A stretch of 64,000 nucleotides of DNA from Leptospira biflexa serovar Patoc strain 'Patoc 1 (Paris)'. GTDB taxonomy: Bacteria; Spirochaetota; Leptospiria; Leptospirales; Leptospiraceae. Location: contig NC_010602.1 in the NCBI RefSeq assembly GCF_000017685.1, positions 1,753,501-1,817,500 of the forward strand, given 5' to 3'. The position numbers and the translations under genes were made by a program. Position 1 is the stretch's first letter. Each line of letters starts with the position of its first letter. The notes under the pieces were generated by a model. It was not told the DNA's origin. It made no database searches and saw nothing but the letters and a program-made list of their open reading frames with translations. Below, piece after piece: positions 49,475-59,898 of the stretch.

Positions 49475-50941
49475 TTATTTGATCTCTTTTGGTAAGGAAA
49501 TCTGACAAATGTCTAACTTTGATAATGATTTTGCAAACCCGAGTAATTTGTTTTCATCAAAATGAGATGTTGTCAATTGGACTCCGATCGGTAGACCATT
49601 TTGATCCAATCCCGCAGGACAACTGATCGCGGGAACTCCAGCCAAATTCACAGAAGTGGTTAATATATCAGCTTGGTACATTTGAATTGGATCTTTCGTT
49701 TTTTCTCCCACTTTAAAGGCTGTGGTAGGAGAGGTAGGTTGCAAAATGACATCAACTGTTTTAAAAAATTCTGCATACTGTTTTCTGATGAGAACTCTTG
49801 CCTTCTGTGCCTTTCCATAATAAGCATCATAATAACCAGAGCTAAGTGAAAATGTACCGAGTAAAATTCTTCGTTTCACTTCTTTTCCAAACCCAGCACT
49901 TCTGGATTCAGAATACAAATCATCTAGTTTTCCAGAAGTTTCTTTTCTAAGTCCATATCTGATGCCATCAAAACGGCTTAGATTAGAGGAACATTCGGCA
50001 GTAGCGATAAGATAATACACTGGAATCGCATACTTTAATAATGAAAAATCTAAAGGAACGAGCTCGGCACCTTTGCCTTCTAAGGTTTTTAAAATTTCCA
50101 GATAACGAGCGTTCACATCTGGTGAAAAATTAAAATCCTCAGTTTTCATGATTCCAATTTTTTTGCATTTCCAGTCAATTTCATTCACAGATTTTGATTC
50201 GAATTGATTCACTTTGGAAGTTGTTTGGTCTTTTGAATCGATCCCTGATAGGATTTCAAGTAGATCACTGATTCCATCCATATCATTTGAAAATGGACCA
50301 ATTTGATCAAGACTTGATGCATAGGCAACAAGGCCATACCGTGAAACTCTACCATAGGTTGGCTTTAATCCCCAAATTCCACAGAGGGATGCAGGTTGGC
50401 GGATGGATCCACCAGTATCCGAGCCGAGGGAGATTGGTAACATGGATCCGGCAACTGCTGCCGCAGAACCACCGCTAGAACCTCCAGGAATTCGATCTGA
50501 ATCAAATGGATTTTTGGATGTTTGGAAAGCACTGTTCTCTGTAGAGGAGCCCATTGCAAATTCGTCCATATTGAGACGAGGGAATAATACAAATCCTTTT
50601 TCCTTTAACTTGGAAATGACTGTTGCATCATAAGGTGATACAAAATTCTCTAAAATTTTAGATGAACATGAGGTGACTTCACCTGTGATACAGATATTAT
50701 CTTTGATGCCAATGGGAATTCCATCAAATTCAGAGAGAAGTTTTCCATTTTTACGTCTATCATCACTTTCTTTAGCTTGTTTGAGGATTTTTTCTTGGTT
50801 CAATTCCAAAAATGCTTTTAGTTTCGAATCAACTGCATTGATCCTTTCTAAGTAGGCAGATACCAATTCTTCCGAAGATAAAGATCCTTCATTTAATCTT
50901 TTTTTGATTTCAGAATAAGTTAAAAATATTAAATCTTTCAT
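49475..50941 (-). CDS. gatA: Asp-tRNA(Asn)/Glu-tRNA(Gln) amidotransferase subunit A
   Basis: GatA hydrolyses glutamine or asparagine to supply ammonia for transamidation. The 488-residue amidase has the Ser-cisSer-Lys triad: Lys in [12 protein letters not shown], and the serines in [16 protein letters not shown] and [13 protein letters not shown]. With AsnRS in the same genome, the complex is probably needed to make Gln-tRNA(Gln). It overlaps gatC by 4 bases. GatB must be encoded elsewhere. Confidence 0.95.
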
Positions 50942-51222
50942 GTTTCAATTACCTTAGGAACCACCACATAACCATTTTCATACGAAGGAGAAATTTTTGA
51001 TAAGTCTTCTCGTTTTAATGAGTTTTCACTTAAATCCTTTCTGAGTTCGTAAAAAATCTGTTCATAAATTTCATCCTCACCTACTTTTGATGTATCTAAG
51101 TTTTTAATTTCATCTACATACTGTACAATTCTAGAGAAGTCACTTAACATCCCGGAAATCTCGTTTTCTTCGATGTTTAATTTTGCTAGATTCGCAATGT
51201 TTTTTAATTCTTTTTCATCCAT
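50938..51222 (-). CDS. gatC: Asp-tRNA(Asn)/Glu-tRNA(Gln) amidotransferase subunit C
   Basis: GatC is the small stabilising subunit of the GatCAB complex. At 94 residues it is a normal size. It has the family opening [17 protein letters not shown], the [20 protein letters not shown] core and the C-terminal [20 protein letters not shown] block. It is translated just before gatA with a 4-base overlap. Confidence 0.92.
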
Positions 51223-51231
51223 ATGGTTTCC

Positions 51232-52632
51232 TTAATAGGCATTCCTATCAATAATCGCTTTGAGTGGGGTTAGTAAAATGATCTTAATATCGAGTAATAA
51301 GGACCAGTTTTCTATATAAAATATATCTGCTTCGATTCGTTTCTCTATGGAAGTATCACCACGAAAACCTTGCACCTGCGCCCATCCTGTAATTCCGGCT
51401 TTGGCAGCATGTCTACGCATGTATTGGTGGTGTTCATTCCGAAACTTTTCTACATAAAATGGTCTTTCTGGTCTTGGTCCGACCACAGACATATCTCCGA
51501 GTAATACATTAAAAAACTGGGGAGTCTCGTCGAGGGATAACTTTCGTAAGATGGCACCTATTGAAGTCACTCTAGGATCGTCTTTCACTGTCCATAATGT
51601 ATCAGATTTTTCTTTTGCTTGCACAACCATAGATCGAAACTTAATCATTCCGAATACTTTGTTATCCAATCCAACTCTTTCTTGTTTGTAAAAAACGGGT
51701 CCTTTGCTTGTTAATTTTACAAGTAAGGCAATGAGTATATAAAAAGGACTGAAGAGTAAAATAAAAAATAAGGAAAATAAAATATCAAAACTTCTTTTTA
51801 AAACTAAATTGTAACCCAATCGGAGAGGAATGTTTCGGATCGAAATGATTGGAATCCCATCTAATACTTCCACTCTTCCTTTTGCTGTGACAATCTCTTC
51901 ATAACTAGGAATTACTTTTAAATCAATACCGTGAAAGTCTGCGATATCGATGACCTCTTTCAGTGAGTCTCCTTCCTCATGTGACAAAGCGTAAACAATT
52001 AGATCAATAAGGTTGTTTTCAACATAATTTTCTAATTTGGATGTGGTGGTCACTGTTTGAACTGATTTGGGAGATAAGTTTTTTTTACCAGAAACAAATC
52101 CTTTGACCGTATAACCGTAGATAGAGTGTTTTTGTAATGTTTTTGAAAAATTAATTGCAGATTTTCCAGTTCCAATGATCAAAACTGATTTTAAATTATA
52201 TCCCTTACTTCTTAGATACTGCATGAGTGCACGTAATAAAAAATGAGAAAAGGAAGTGAGGATAATCGTACAAATTGCAAAATATCCAATGACAAGCCTA
52301 GAAAAACTTTCTCCACGAAAGAAAAATAGGAGTGAGAGAACCACCAAAAGGTTTAAGATTACACCTGAAATGATGGCAAACAGTTCATCTGAAAACGACA
52401 GTCCTCTCCTCGGATGGTATAAATCAATGGATAAAAAGGAGAACACTTGCGAAAACCCAAGGACAATTCCAAGGATCAAATAATTGAGCGGATCGATTGT
52501 TTGGATTTGAAAACTAGAATCTGGAGATAAATAATAACGAAAGATATACGCTGTTAAAAAACTCGTAAGACCAATAAAAAAATCAGTTACTAGGAATAAT
52601 AATTTGAAGGATTGACTTCTTTCTTTTAACAT
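51232..52632 (-). CDS. Polyprenyl glycosylphosphotransferase (WcaJ/WbaP type)
   Basis: This enzyme starts extracellular polysaccharide or O-antigen synthesis by moving a sugar-1-phosphate onto undecaprenyl phosphate. The 466-residue protein has about four N-terminal helices, a NAD-like middle domain (SVLIIGTGKSAINFSKTL) and a C-terminal catalytic domain. The latter is headed by a fifth helix, with VFYKQERVGLDNKVFGMIKF, LSLDETPQFFNVLLGDMSVV and VGPRPERPF. The ATG at 52632 (MLKERSQSF) fits the family start. A start at 52674 would overlap lptD. It sits 9 bases from gatC. Confidence 0.87.
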   Translation of the reverse strand: MLKERSQSFKLLFLVTDFFIGLTSFLTAYIFRYYLSPDSSFQIQTIDPLNYLILGIVLGFSQVFSFLSIDLYHPRRGLSFSDELFAIISGVILNLLVVLSLLFFFRGESFSRLVIGYFAICTIILTSFSHFLLRALMQYLRSKGYNLKSVLIIGTGKSAINFSKTLQKHSIYGYTVKGFVSGKKNLSPKSVQTVTTTSKLENYVENNLIDLIVYALSHEEGDSLKEVIDIADFHGIDLKVIPSYEEIVTAKGRVEVLDGIPIISIRNIPLRLGYNLVLKRSFDILFSLFFILLFSPFYILIALLVKLTSKGPVFYKQERVGLDNKVFGMIKFRSMVVQAKEKSDTLWTVKDDPRVTSIGAILRKLSLDETPQFFNVLLGDMSVVGPRPERPFYVEKFRNEHHQYMRRHAAKAGITGWAQVQGFRGDTSIEKRIEADIFYIENWSLLLDIKIILLTPLKAIIDRNAY

Positions 52633-52645
52633 TGTTTTCTTATGC

Positions 52646-55603
52646 TCATTCCGATAAATCGGTTGTTGTTCCATCTAATGGACGTTTTCTGAATCGATAC
52701 AATCTTACCCTTGTTGCTTGTGCGGATGCGGAATCTCCAAAACTGAAGTTCGTTAAATTAACGGATAAATAAACGGATTGGTCATAAAACGTTAATTGAT
52801 TATTGAGAGCAAGTCCACCAGGTAAGGCACGAAGATTCATGCTATATCCCAATCGGTATTCCCAGTTATGTAGGTCCATTTTAAAGGTCATCATAAATCG
52901 ATTGATATTAAAAACCGTTTTTTGCCTTTCCGTTTGACCGTTGGCACCAGTTCCTGATGCTAAATCTTCCCAAATGGTGGTTTGGTCATAATTCGTACCT
53001 GTTTGAGACGTATATAGTTCGGGACTTGTATTCAAGGCATAAAATTGACCTTGCGCTAATGCTGTTAATCTCCAAGGTTCTGTGACTCTTGAGTCTAACT
53101 CCAGTTCAACGCCTGTATACCTTGTGACTTTCACATCCGTTTTAAAAAAGAAACGGTAACTATCCAAAAAACTATCCTTATAAACATGATACCATGTGGA
53201 TCCAATTTCTAAACTACGAAAGGCACGAATGATGGGCCATGAAAACCCACCCATTTTATATGATACTGTTAAATTATTAGATAAAGAACGATTTTGTGGA
53301 GTGTGGTGAACGTAATCATTATTGATAAAAATACCTGAATAAAAGTTTCTTTTTCTTTCTAATAAACTTGGTCTTCGCGTAGAAAATCCATCAACGAAAT
53401 CGAAAAATCCTCCAATCCGAACCACAGTATAATACCATCGTTGCATATTGGTAAGTCCTGGATTGTAAGTAGAAGAGAACTGTCTTAAGTCTCGAATGGT
53501 TCGAACTGAGATATCCCAATCATTCAAAGCGTAACTTTCCAAAGCGAATTCTGCCTCATGTTGGCGTAAATTACCAAGAATTGGATCTTTGGCTTCCGCT
53601 TTATCGGCATCTAATCTTCTGTAGGTGGTCGATAGAAAAATTTCAGGAATACCCATACGAACTGTATGGGACTGTCTCACATATTGGTATGATTGTTGTT
53701 TGAGTAAAGTTGCGTAAGCTTTGTTTACATCACGATCAGGACCATTCAATTCACTCCCAGAACCAGGAAATTCCACTGTTTGTTTGGTCGCTCCCATATA
53801 AACAGATGGAGTGAAAGACATATAAGTTCCCATGGCAATGGGAGAACGAAGGCCTGTTTCTCCAATCACATTGGTTTGTGAACGTAAAACAAAGTCTTGG
53901 TATTGGCTTCTAGGGTCCACAATTCCTGTCGTTGGATTTACCTTTTGTTGAGGTGGTCCATAGATTCTGTTGATATTTGTTTGGAATAACATATCCCAAT
54001 AGATGGGACTTGTGGTGCCAGGGATATTACCAACGTTACTTGAGTTCCGAATGGTGACAGCAGGTAAGGTATCTTGAGCTGCAAAGTATTGGTTTGCTTG
54101 GATTTGATAAATCAGTGTTCGGCTCATGGAAATCCCAACACTTAGATCACCACGGTTTTCCGTATAATTAAAGTTCCAATTCAGTAAGTTTCGAATGAGG
54201 CCAAACCTTACATCTCGAAAGGTATATAAAGACTGTAATGAATTGGATGGTTGGTATCTGTTACCAAATTCATAATCAAACAATCGGTTACTATAGTTTT
54301 CATACTGTAATTGAAAGTTACGAGTGTAATCTTTTGAAAAATCATTGAACTTTGCATTCAATCGTAAATCCGCTTTCCACCATGGATCATAGTTAACGCC
54401 TGTATTACGATAAGGTAATCCGGAATTGGGAAACATCTCCCCACGATCAACATTATTGGTAACAGCTACATTCCCAATCCCACCGTTTCGAAATCGATCT
54501 TCATAGACTGGAGTGATTGCATTGTTTTTATAATTGGCATATCCTAAATTGATATTATAATTTAAGATAGGAGATACTTTCCACATCTCCAATTGGGCAG
54601 CCTGTCCTGTTTTTTCGTACATATCAAAACGAAACTTATATCCATTTGCTAAAAACAAACTATTGGGATAGGAATCAGACCATTGGTATGAGTTTTGCCA
54701 AAACCAACCTTGTGTATTGTTTTTACCAAACTGTGTTGTGACACCATTCCCTGATTCTGAATTGTACAAAAAAGGTAACATGAATAAGGTGGTTCCACCC
54801 ACTTTATAGGACACCCATTGAGCAACAACCGTTCGGTCATCATGAATCACGATTCGTTTTGCTTGGAATGATTCGTGAGGAAGTTCTGCGTTACAGGCTG
54901 TAAAATATCCCATTTCCAAAAGGTAACGTTTTTCATCCAAACGTTTGATCTTTTGACCAATAAAGTGGGACGGGAACATACTGAGTTTTGAATTGTAGAC
55001 AACACCTTGGTTTAATTTAAGATCATAAATCATACGATCTCCAATCACCTTGGTATTTCCATCCTTGTATTCTACGCCACCTTCCGCATAAATTTCTTGC
55101 CGATTCGCATCGATCGAAACAGAATCGGCGATGAGTTCCCCTGCTTTGATTTTGACTCGGACCTTACCTCTTAAAACAAGGACTCCCCCTTTTGTTTTAT
55201 CGATATTCATCAATTGACCTTCTGCCGCATTTTGAATTTGGATGGGAGGCCCTTTTTTCGGTTGTGAGTTGAGTAGGGATTCAGGAGTTAACGGAAGTTC
55301 TTCTTGTGGAACCAATGCCTCTCGCAGACGTTCCCGTTTGCTGTAAATCGTTCCCGTCGGATTGAGTCCTAAATTACGGAGGTTATCTTCTACCTCTCGA
55401 TCGGTCATCGCATCCACAGATTTACGAACAAGTCCCCTTTGGATTTGTGCAGAGGTTTGTTTTCTCTCTTCTTCTTGTTGGTTTTTGGAAGGTAAGGTTT
55501 GGTCCGGGAATAGTAATTTTAACCCATTGGTATCCTGTGCCAGAATTTCCATTCCGATCAGAAAACCACAAAATAATATGAGAAAATGAATGGATTTTTG
55601 CAC
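52646..55603 (-). CDS. lptD: LptD-like LPS-assembly outer membrane protein with an N-terminal SAP-like motif
   Basis: This 985-residue protein has a signal peptide (to about residue 22), an OstA/LptA-like periplasmic beta-jellyroll (about 125-250), and a long C-terminal beta-barrel rich in aromatic strand ends. The junction YFTACNAELPHESFQAKRI, with VSYKVGGTTLFMLPFLY, is typical of LptD. Between signal peptide and jellyroll lies a helical segment MTDREVEDNLRNLGL...RERLREAL that resembles a SAP motif. The barrel would insert LPS into the outer membrane. LptD from spirochaetes diverges from E. coli. Confidence 0.85.
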   Translation of the reverse strand: MQKSIHFLILFCGFLIGMEILAQDTNGLKLLFPDQTLPSKNQQEEERKQTSAQIQRGLVRKSVDAMTDREVEDNLRNLGLNPTGTIYSKRERLREALVPQEELPLTPESLLNSQPKKGPPIQIQNAAEGQLMNIDKTKGGVLVLRGKVRVKIKAGELIADSVSIDANRQEIYAEGGVEYKDGNTKVIGDRMIYDLKLNQGVVYNSKLSMFPSHFIGQKIKRLDEKRYLLEMGYFTACNAELPHESFQAKRIVIHDDRTVVAQWVSYKVGGTTLFMLPFLYNSESGNGVTTQFGKNNTQGWFWQNSYQWSDSYPNSLFLANGYKFRFDMYEKTGQAAQLEMWKVSPILNYNINLGYANYKNNAITPVYEDRFRNGGIGNVAVTNNVDRGEMFPNSGLPYRNTGVNYDPWWKADLRLNAKFNDFSKDYTRNFQLQYENYSNRLFDYEFGNRYQPSNSLQSLYTFRDVRFGLIRNLLNWNFNYTENRGDLSVGISMSRTLIYQIQANQYFAAQDTLPAVTIRNSSNVGNIPGTTSPIYWDMLFQTNINRIYGPPQQKVNPTTGIVDPRSQYQDFVLRSQTNVIGETGLRSPIAMGTYMSFTPSVYMGATKQTVEFPGSGSELNGPDRDVNKAYATLLKQQSYQYVRQSHTVRMGIPEIFLSTTYRRLDADKAEAKDPILGNLRQHEAEFALESYALNDWDISVRTIRDLRQFSSTYNPGLTNMQRWYYTVVRIGGFFDFVDGFSTRRPSLLERKRNFYSGIFINNDYVHHTPQNRSLSNNLTVSYKMGGFSWPIIRAFRSLEIGSTWYHVYKDSFLDSYRFFFKTDVKVTRYTGVELELDSRVTEPWRLTALAQGQFYALNTSPELYTSQTGTNYDQTTIWEDLASGTGANGQTERQKTVFNINRFMMTFKMDLHNWEYRLGYSMNLRALPGGLALNNQLTFYDQSVYLSVNLTNFSFGDSASAQATRVRLYRFRKRPLDGTTTDLSE

Positions 55604-55777
55604 AGCGGGCTTTGGAAGTATAGAACGAGAGTTTTACCCCTATCGAAAAAATCAATGGAAAACCAGGTTGAAATTCGAGGCGGAAAGTTGTAATTTCTTT
55701 GAAAAAGAGGTTGCCTAAGTTTCCGATGAATGGACATAATCAAATGGCTCGAATCCTTGGGCATAGGTGAGTTTTGA

Positions 55778-56128
55778 ATGGCAAAAACCTACTCTGGAGA
55801 ACGAATTCCTGGTACACTTAGGTACACTCTAAAAATTAGAGAGGGAAACGAAGAACACATTGTCCAAGTCCCGGAGCCCTCCATCCAAATCCTAAGTGAT
55901 GGTTTTGGACCTGAGGAAAGCGCCAATCGATTGGCCCTCGCCATACTTTTAGATTTTACGAAAAACCCTCAAATATCGTTTGCCTATTACAAAGATTTTA
56001 ATTTTTTCTTAGCGGGACTTTTATCCGAGGACAATTGGTTGTTACATTCCAATCGAATCGATTTATTTTTTAAGTTATTAGAACGCCCAAGTTTGGAAAA
56101 AAAACCAATCTTATCGGGAAATCATTAA
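55778..56128 (+). CDS. Small protein resembling DUF6166
   Basis: This 116-residue soluble protein opens with YSGERIPGTLRYTLKIREGN. A middle block GFGPEESANRLALAILLDFT is followed by YYKDFNFFLAGLLSED and a WLLHSNRI ending. This order (Gly/Pro-X-Ala-Leu-Ala-Leu, then Tyr-x-Phe) resembles DUF6166, of unknown function. The ATG at 55778 has a GTGAG-like site upstream. It lies alone in the gap between lptD and the kinase, facing the kinase tail to tail. Confidence 0.5.
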   Translation: MAKTYSGERIPGTLRYTLKIREGNEEHIVQVPEPSIQILSDGFGPEESANRLALAILLDFTKNPQISFAYYKDFNFFLAGLLSEDNWLLHSNRIDLFFKLLERPSLEKKPILSGNH

Positions 56129-56135
56129 GTTCCGA

Positions 56136-57227
56136 TCAAACAGGTTTGACAATCGGTAGAGTGAAGACCCAAGCAGACGTTGGTTCTTCTCGTATCAAAT
56201 TACCTTTGTGTTCGGCGATGATACTCCTTGTGACATCTAGTGAGTTCATTTGGGAGATTCCCATCATCAAATCTTCAGCTCCATTGTCTTTGATTTGGAT
56301 CTGCACAAATTCATTCCCATCTCTTTCCACGACTGACATTGAAACAGCTATCTTTCGTCCTATGGAATCTTCCCTTGTATTCACACGAAGTCTTGCATCT
56401 TGCATCAAGTTGAGAAGGACTTGTTTGATTTTTTGAGGTTGGCAATAAACATGAGGCACATCTCCCATTTCCAATTCACATTGGATCCCTTCCTTTAAAA
56501 AATATTGGTGTAGGAATGATCGTGTGTCATTTAAGATGCTCACTAAATTTGAATAGGTCCATTGGGAACTCGTAGATTGGGAGTAAGAAACTAGGTTTTT
56601 CACAATCTTTGCGATTCGTTCTGATTCTTCGCTGATTTTATCTGCCTTTTCTTTGAGTGAAGGATTCGAGTTTTTTTTTGCTTCTAATGCTATGAGATCT
56701 GCTAAATTGAGAATCGAAGTGAGTGGATTGTTAATTTCATGAGAGATCCCCGAAGCAACAAGGGCTATCGTTTCCCATTTTTGATTTTCAGCCAAACGAC
56801 TCTCCACCACTCGAATGTGTTTTTGCACTTGGGATTTGTAAATTGCCATTTCCACCGAAATATAAAGATCCCTGCTATTGAATGGTTTGATTAGATATCC
56901 GAAAGGTTCCGTCGTTTTGGCGCGATTGATGGTTGCTTCATCTGAATAGGCAGTGAGATAAATGACAGGAATTTCCTTGGTTCGTTTGATCTTACTTGCG
57001 ATTTCAATGCCATCCATCGGACCATTTAACATGATATCCATTAAAACTAAATCAAAGTGTTCTGATTCAATCTGTTCAATTGCATCATTGGCTTCGGATA
57101 CATAAATCGCATTGTATCCATATTGTTTTAAGGTAGAACAAATATTGATCGCAATGATCCTCTCGTCTTCCACAACGAGGATCTTTTTTACATCCGTTTC
57201 TTTTTCATTTCCCACAATTGATGTCAT
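56136..57227 (-). CDS. Response regulator-histidine kinase hybrid with degraded ATP-binding domain
   Basis: This 363-residue cytosolic protein starts with a complete receiver domain: acidic VVEDER, phospho-Asp64 in LVLMDIM and Lys114 in LIKPF. It is followed by a HisKA segment with His163 (SGISHEINNPLTS). In the ATPase region the N-box reads LLNLMQDAR, the G1 box is IKDNGAED, and the glycine-rich G2 box is missing. ATP binding is therefore doubtful, and it may act as a phosphorelay or inhibitory protein. ATG 57227 was preferred over GTG 57248. No partner gene is adjacent. Confidence 0.75.
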   Translation of the reverse strand: MTSIVGNEKETDVKKILVVEDERIIAINICSTLKQYGYNAIYVSEANDAIEQIESEHFDLVLMDIMLNGPMDGIEIASKIKRTKEIPVIYLTAYSDEATINRAKTTEPFGYLIKPFNSRDLYISVEMAIYKSQVQKHIRVVESRLAENQKWETIALVASGISHEINNPLTSILNLADLIALEAKKNSNPSLKEKADKISEESERIAKIVKNLVSYSQSTSSQWTYSNLVSILNDTRSFLHQYFLKEGIQCELEMGDVPHVYCQPQKIKQVLLNLMQDARLRVNTREDSIGRKIAVSMSVVERDGNEFVQIQIKDNGAEDLMMGISQMNSLDVTRSIIAEHKGNLIREEPTSAWVFTLPIVKPV

Positions 57228-57307
57228 CGTTTTACAAAACCAGTCCACACAATCAAACAGAATAATTTCCGTTTGTCAACAGAATCCAGACAACAAATCT
57301 CTGTATT

Positions 57308-59302
57308 GTGGAAACGGATTTAAATGAAGCCCAAAAGCAGGTGGTTTTAGCACCAAAAGGGCCTATTTTAGTGGTTGCGGGTGCAGGGACAGGGAAAACC
57401 AAAACCTTAGTTCATCGACTGGCCCACTTGGTAAAGAATGGTACAAATCCTGAATCCATCCTTCTTTTGACCTTCACACGGCGAGCAGCAAAAGAAATGT
57501 TAGGGAGGGCTTCTCAAATTTTGGATCACCGAATGATGTCTGTTCGAGGGGGAACTTTCCATTCGTTTTGCCATTTGTTTTTACGTAAGTATGCAAATGC
57601 CCTATCTCTAGATTCTCATTTTACGATCCTAGATGAAGAAGATACCATTGGTTTTGTGGGAATGGCAAGAGACCAAGTGGTCACAACTGGAACAAAAGTT
57701 CGATTCCCCAAAAAAGAAACACTGGCAGAAATCTTTTCTTCTTGTTTTAACTTACAAGTCTCACTCGAAAAATACTTACAAAAAGAATACCCAATGTTTC
57801 TTGGAATCACAAAAGAAATCCAAGAAATCAAAACAAAGTTTAGTGATCTGAAATTAAAACACAACTCTCTTGATTTTGATGATTTATTAGACTTCACTCG
57901 AAAATTATTGATGTCAGATGAATCCATTCGTGAGCGAATGTCTTCTGTTTATGAATACATTTTAGTAGATGAATACCAAGATACGAATCGTATCCAAGCT
58001 CATATCGCTTGTTTACTTGCAAGTAAACACCAAAACATTTTGGTTGTAGGTGACGATGCTCAATGCATCTACGGATTTCGAGGTGCTAGTGTTCACAATA
58101 TGTTGGATTTTCCCAAAATTTTTCCGAACACAAATACCATCCAACTGACCAAAAATTACCGAAGTGTTCAGCCGATTCTGAATCTTGCAAATGCTGTTTT
58201 AGAAAAGAGTTCTGAGAATTACAAAAAAAATCTTGTATCCGCTTTTCCTAAAAATTCCAAGAATCCTTACTTAGTACAACTTCCGTCTTTGGAAGAAGAA
58301 GCGGAATGGACAAGCAATCAAATTTTGGAACTCTATGAGGAAGGGATAACTTTGTCAGAAATGGCAGTTTTGTTTCGTGCTGGTTTTTCATCCCACCTAC
58401 TCGAAGTTCAACTAAACTCCAAAAAAATTCCATATCGGAAATATGGTGGAAGGCGATTTTTTGATTTGGCCCATGTGAAAGACATGATCGCCTATTTAAA
58501 GATCATTGAAAATCCAAAAGATATTTTGTCTTGGAACCGAATTTTACTATTAGAAGATCAGATCGGAAAAAAATATTCGATTCTTTTATTCAAAAAATTA
58601 GAATCCAATCAATTCCAATGGAAAGACGATGAACATTTTTTCCTAGGATTACCTGAGACGACAAAGGATTCTTTCTTGAAACTCATGCACTGTTTGGATT
58701 CTGTATCACCTGTCATTCATTCCACACAACAAATTCTCGAACGTATCCTTGCCTATTATTTTCCTCTTTTGGAATCCAACTACGATGATGCAGAAAAACG
58801 AAAACAAGACCTTGATGCATTGGTTCTTTTATCCAAACAGGAACCAAAATTATCTGATTATTTATCCAACCTAATCTTAAATCCTGTGGAAGGAAAAGAA
58901 ATCGGAACTTCCAATGAGGTGGAGGATGAGTTTCTCACCTTATCCACCATCCATTCTGCAAAAGGATTGGAATGGAAGTATGTGTTTACCTTGCAAGTAG
59001 TAGAAGGAAATTTACCACATAGCCGCATTCGTACGACAGATGAATTGGAAGAAGAAAGACGTTTGTTTTATGTGGCAATTACGAGAGCAAAAGAAGCCCT
59101 TTTTCTTACAAATCCAGCCTTTAACGACAAAAATCGATTTACGCCCGTTAGTCGTTTTTTATCGGACTTACCAAAAGAAAATCAATTATTACAATTTTTA
59201 GATCCCAAAAATGCACAAAGTCCAAAAGAAATCCCAAAGGATGGCCAAAAAGAGCCTTCAAACGAAACCTTCCAAAACATACAAAACTACTTTTTGAATT
59301 GA
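57308..59302 (+). CDS. UvrD/Rep/PcrA-type superfamily 1 helicase
   Basis: This 664-residue ATP-dependent DNA helicase has Walker A AGAGTGKTKT near 26, the Q-motif LNEAQKQVV at the start, motif II ILVDEYQDTN, motif III VVGDDAQCIYGFRGA, motif V LSTIHSAKGLEW and motif VI RRLFYVAITRAKEAL. It is somewhat shorter than E. coli UvrD (720) and lacks the long C-terminal extension. A GTG at 57308 is the start. The ribosome site is weak. The C-terminal 40 residues are low complexity (Lys/Pro/Gln). Confidence 0.92.
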   Translation: METDLNEAQKQVVLAPKGPILVVAGAGTGKTKTLVHRLAHLVKNGTNPESILLLTFTRRAAKEMLGRASQILDHRMMSVRGGTFHSFCHLFLRKYANALSLDSHFTILDEEDTIGFVGMARDQVVTTGTKVRFPKKETLAEIFSSCFNLQVSLEKYLQKEYPMFLGITKEIQEIKTKFSDLKLKHNSLDFDDLLDFTRKLLMSDESIRERMSSVYEYILVDEYQDTNRIQAHIACLLASKHQNILVVGDDAQCIYGFRGASVHNMLDFPKIFPNTNTIQLTKNYRSVQPILNLANAVLEKSSENYKKNLVSAFPKNSKNPYLVQLPSLEEEAEWTSNQILELYEEGITLSEMAVLFRAGFSSHLLEVQLNSKKIPYRKYGGRRFFDLAHVKDMIAYLKIIENPKDILSWNRILLLEDQIGKKYSILLFKKLESNQFQWKDDEHFFLGLPETTKDSFLKLMHCLDSVSPVIHSTQQILERILAYYFPLLESNYDDAEKRKQDLDALVLLSKQEPKLSDYLSNLILNPVEGKEIGTSNEVEDEFLTLSTIHSAKGLEWKYVFTLQVVEGNLPHSRIRTTDELEEERRLFYVAITRAKEALFLTNPAFNDKNRFTPVSRFLSDLPKENQLLQFLDPKNAQSPKEIPKDGQKEPSNETFQNIQNYFLN

Positions 59303-59346
59303 TTTTTCTCCAAACACTGTAGAAAATCAAAGGCATTGGGGGAATT

Positions 59347-59892
59347 ATGAAGAACCATTACCAAACCATAATCATCAGTTCACTATCGTTATTATTATCC
59401 TTCGCCTGTGCATCTAGTGATCCAAAAGACGCAAGCGATGCAAAAAACCAAGATACAAAATCAAACTCTCGTAACGTAAATTTAGAGGATCCTGAAAAAG
59501 GTGGCAAAAAATTTGGCTGCATTGAAGGAAACTGTGTGAATGGAGTTGGTAAATATGTTTATGAGAATGGAGATATATATACCGGTTCATTTAAAAATGA
59601 TTTGAGGGACGGAACGGGAAGTTTTGTCTACGCAGATGGTGAAAAATTTAACGGAACCTATGCGGAAGATAAAAAACAAGGTCCTGGCGAATACAACTTC
59701 AAGAATGGAGACAAATACGTTGGTGAGTTCCAAAATGGACAGATCAACGGAAAAGGTACGTATAGTTTTAAAGATGGGAAATCAGTTTCAGGTGATTTTA
59801 CCTCCGATGGCCAAGAAGGGATCGGAGTTCTCTTAGAGGAGGGTAAATCCAGAAATTGTAAAATTTCAGGAAGGAAATTATTATGTGAATGA
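59347..59892 (+). CDS. MORN-repeat lipoprotein
   Basis: This 181-residue protein has a lipoprotein leader (SLSLLLSFACAS, Cys21), then an Asp/Lys/Asn-rich spacer. Four MORN-like repeats follow from about residue 66: NGVGKYVYENGDIYTGSF, a DGTGSFVYADGEKFNGTY unit, a GPGEYNFKNGDKYVGEF unit and a GKGTYSFKDG unit. MORN repeats bind lipids or proteins and are often seen in surface or exported bacterial proteins. The tail has two cysteines (CKISGRKLLC). GGGG precedes the ATG. It is convergent with the M48 gene, 6 bases apart. Confidence 0.85.
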   Translation: MKNHYQTIIISSLSLLLSFACASSDPKDASDAKNQDTKSNSRNVNLEDPEKGGKKFGCIEGNCVNGVGKYVYENGDIYTGSFKNDLRDGTGSFVYADGEKFNGTYAEDKKQGPGEYNFKNGDKYVGEFQNGQINGKGTYSFKDGKSVSGDFTSDGQEGIGVLLEEGKSRNCKISGRKLLCE

Positions 59893-59898
59893 AAGGGT

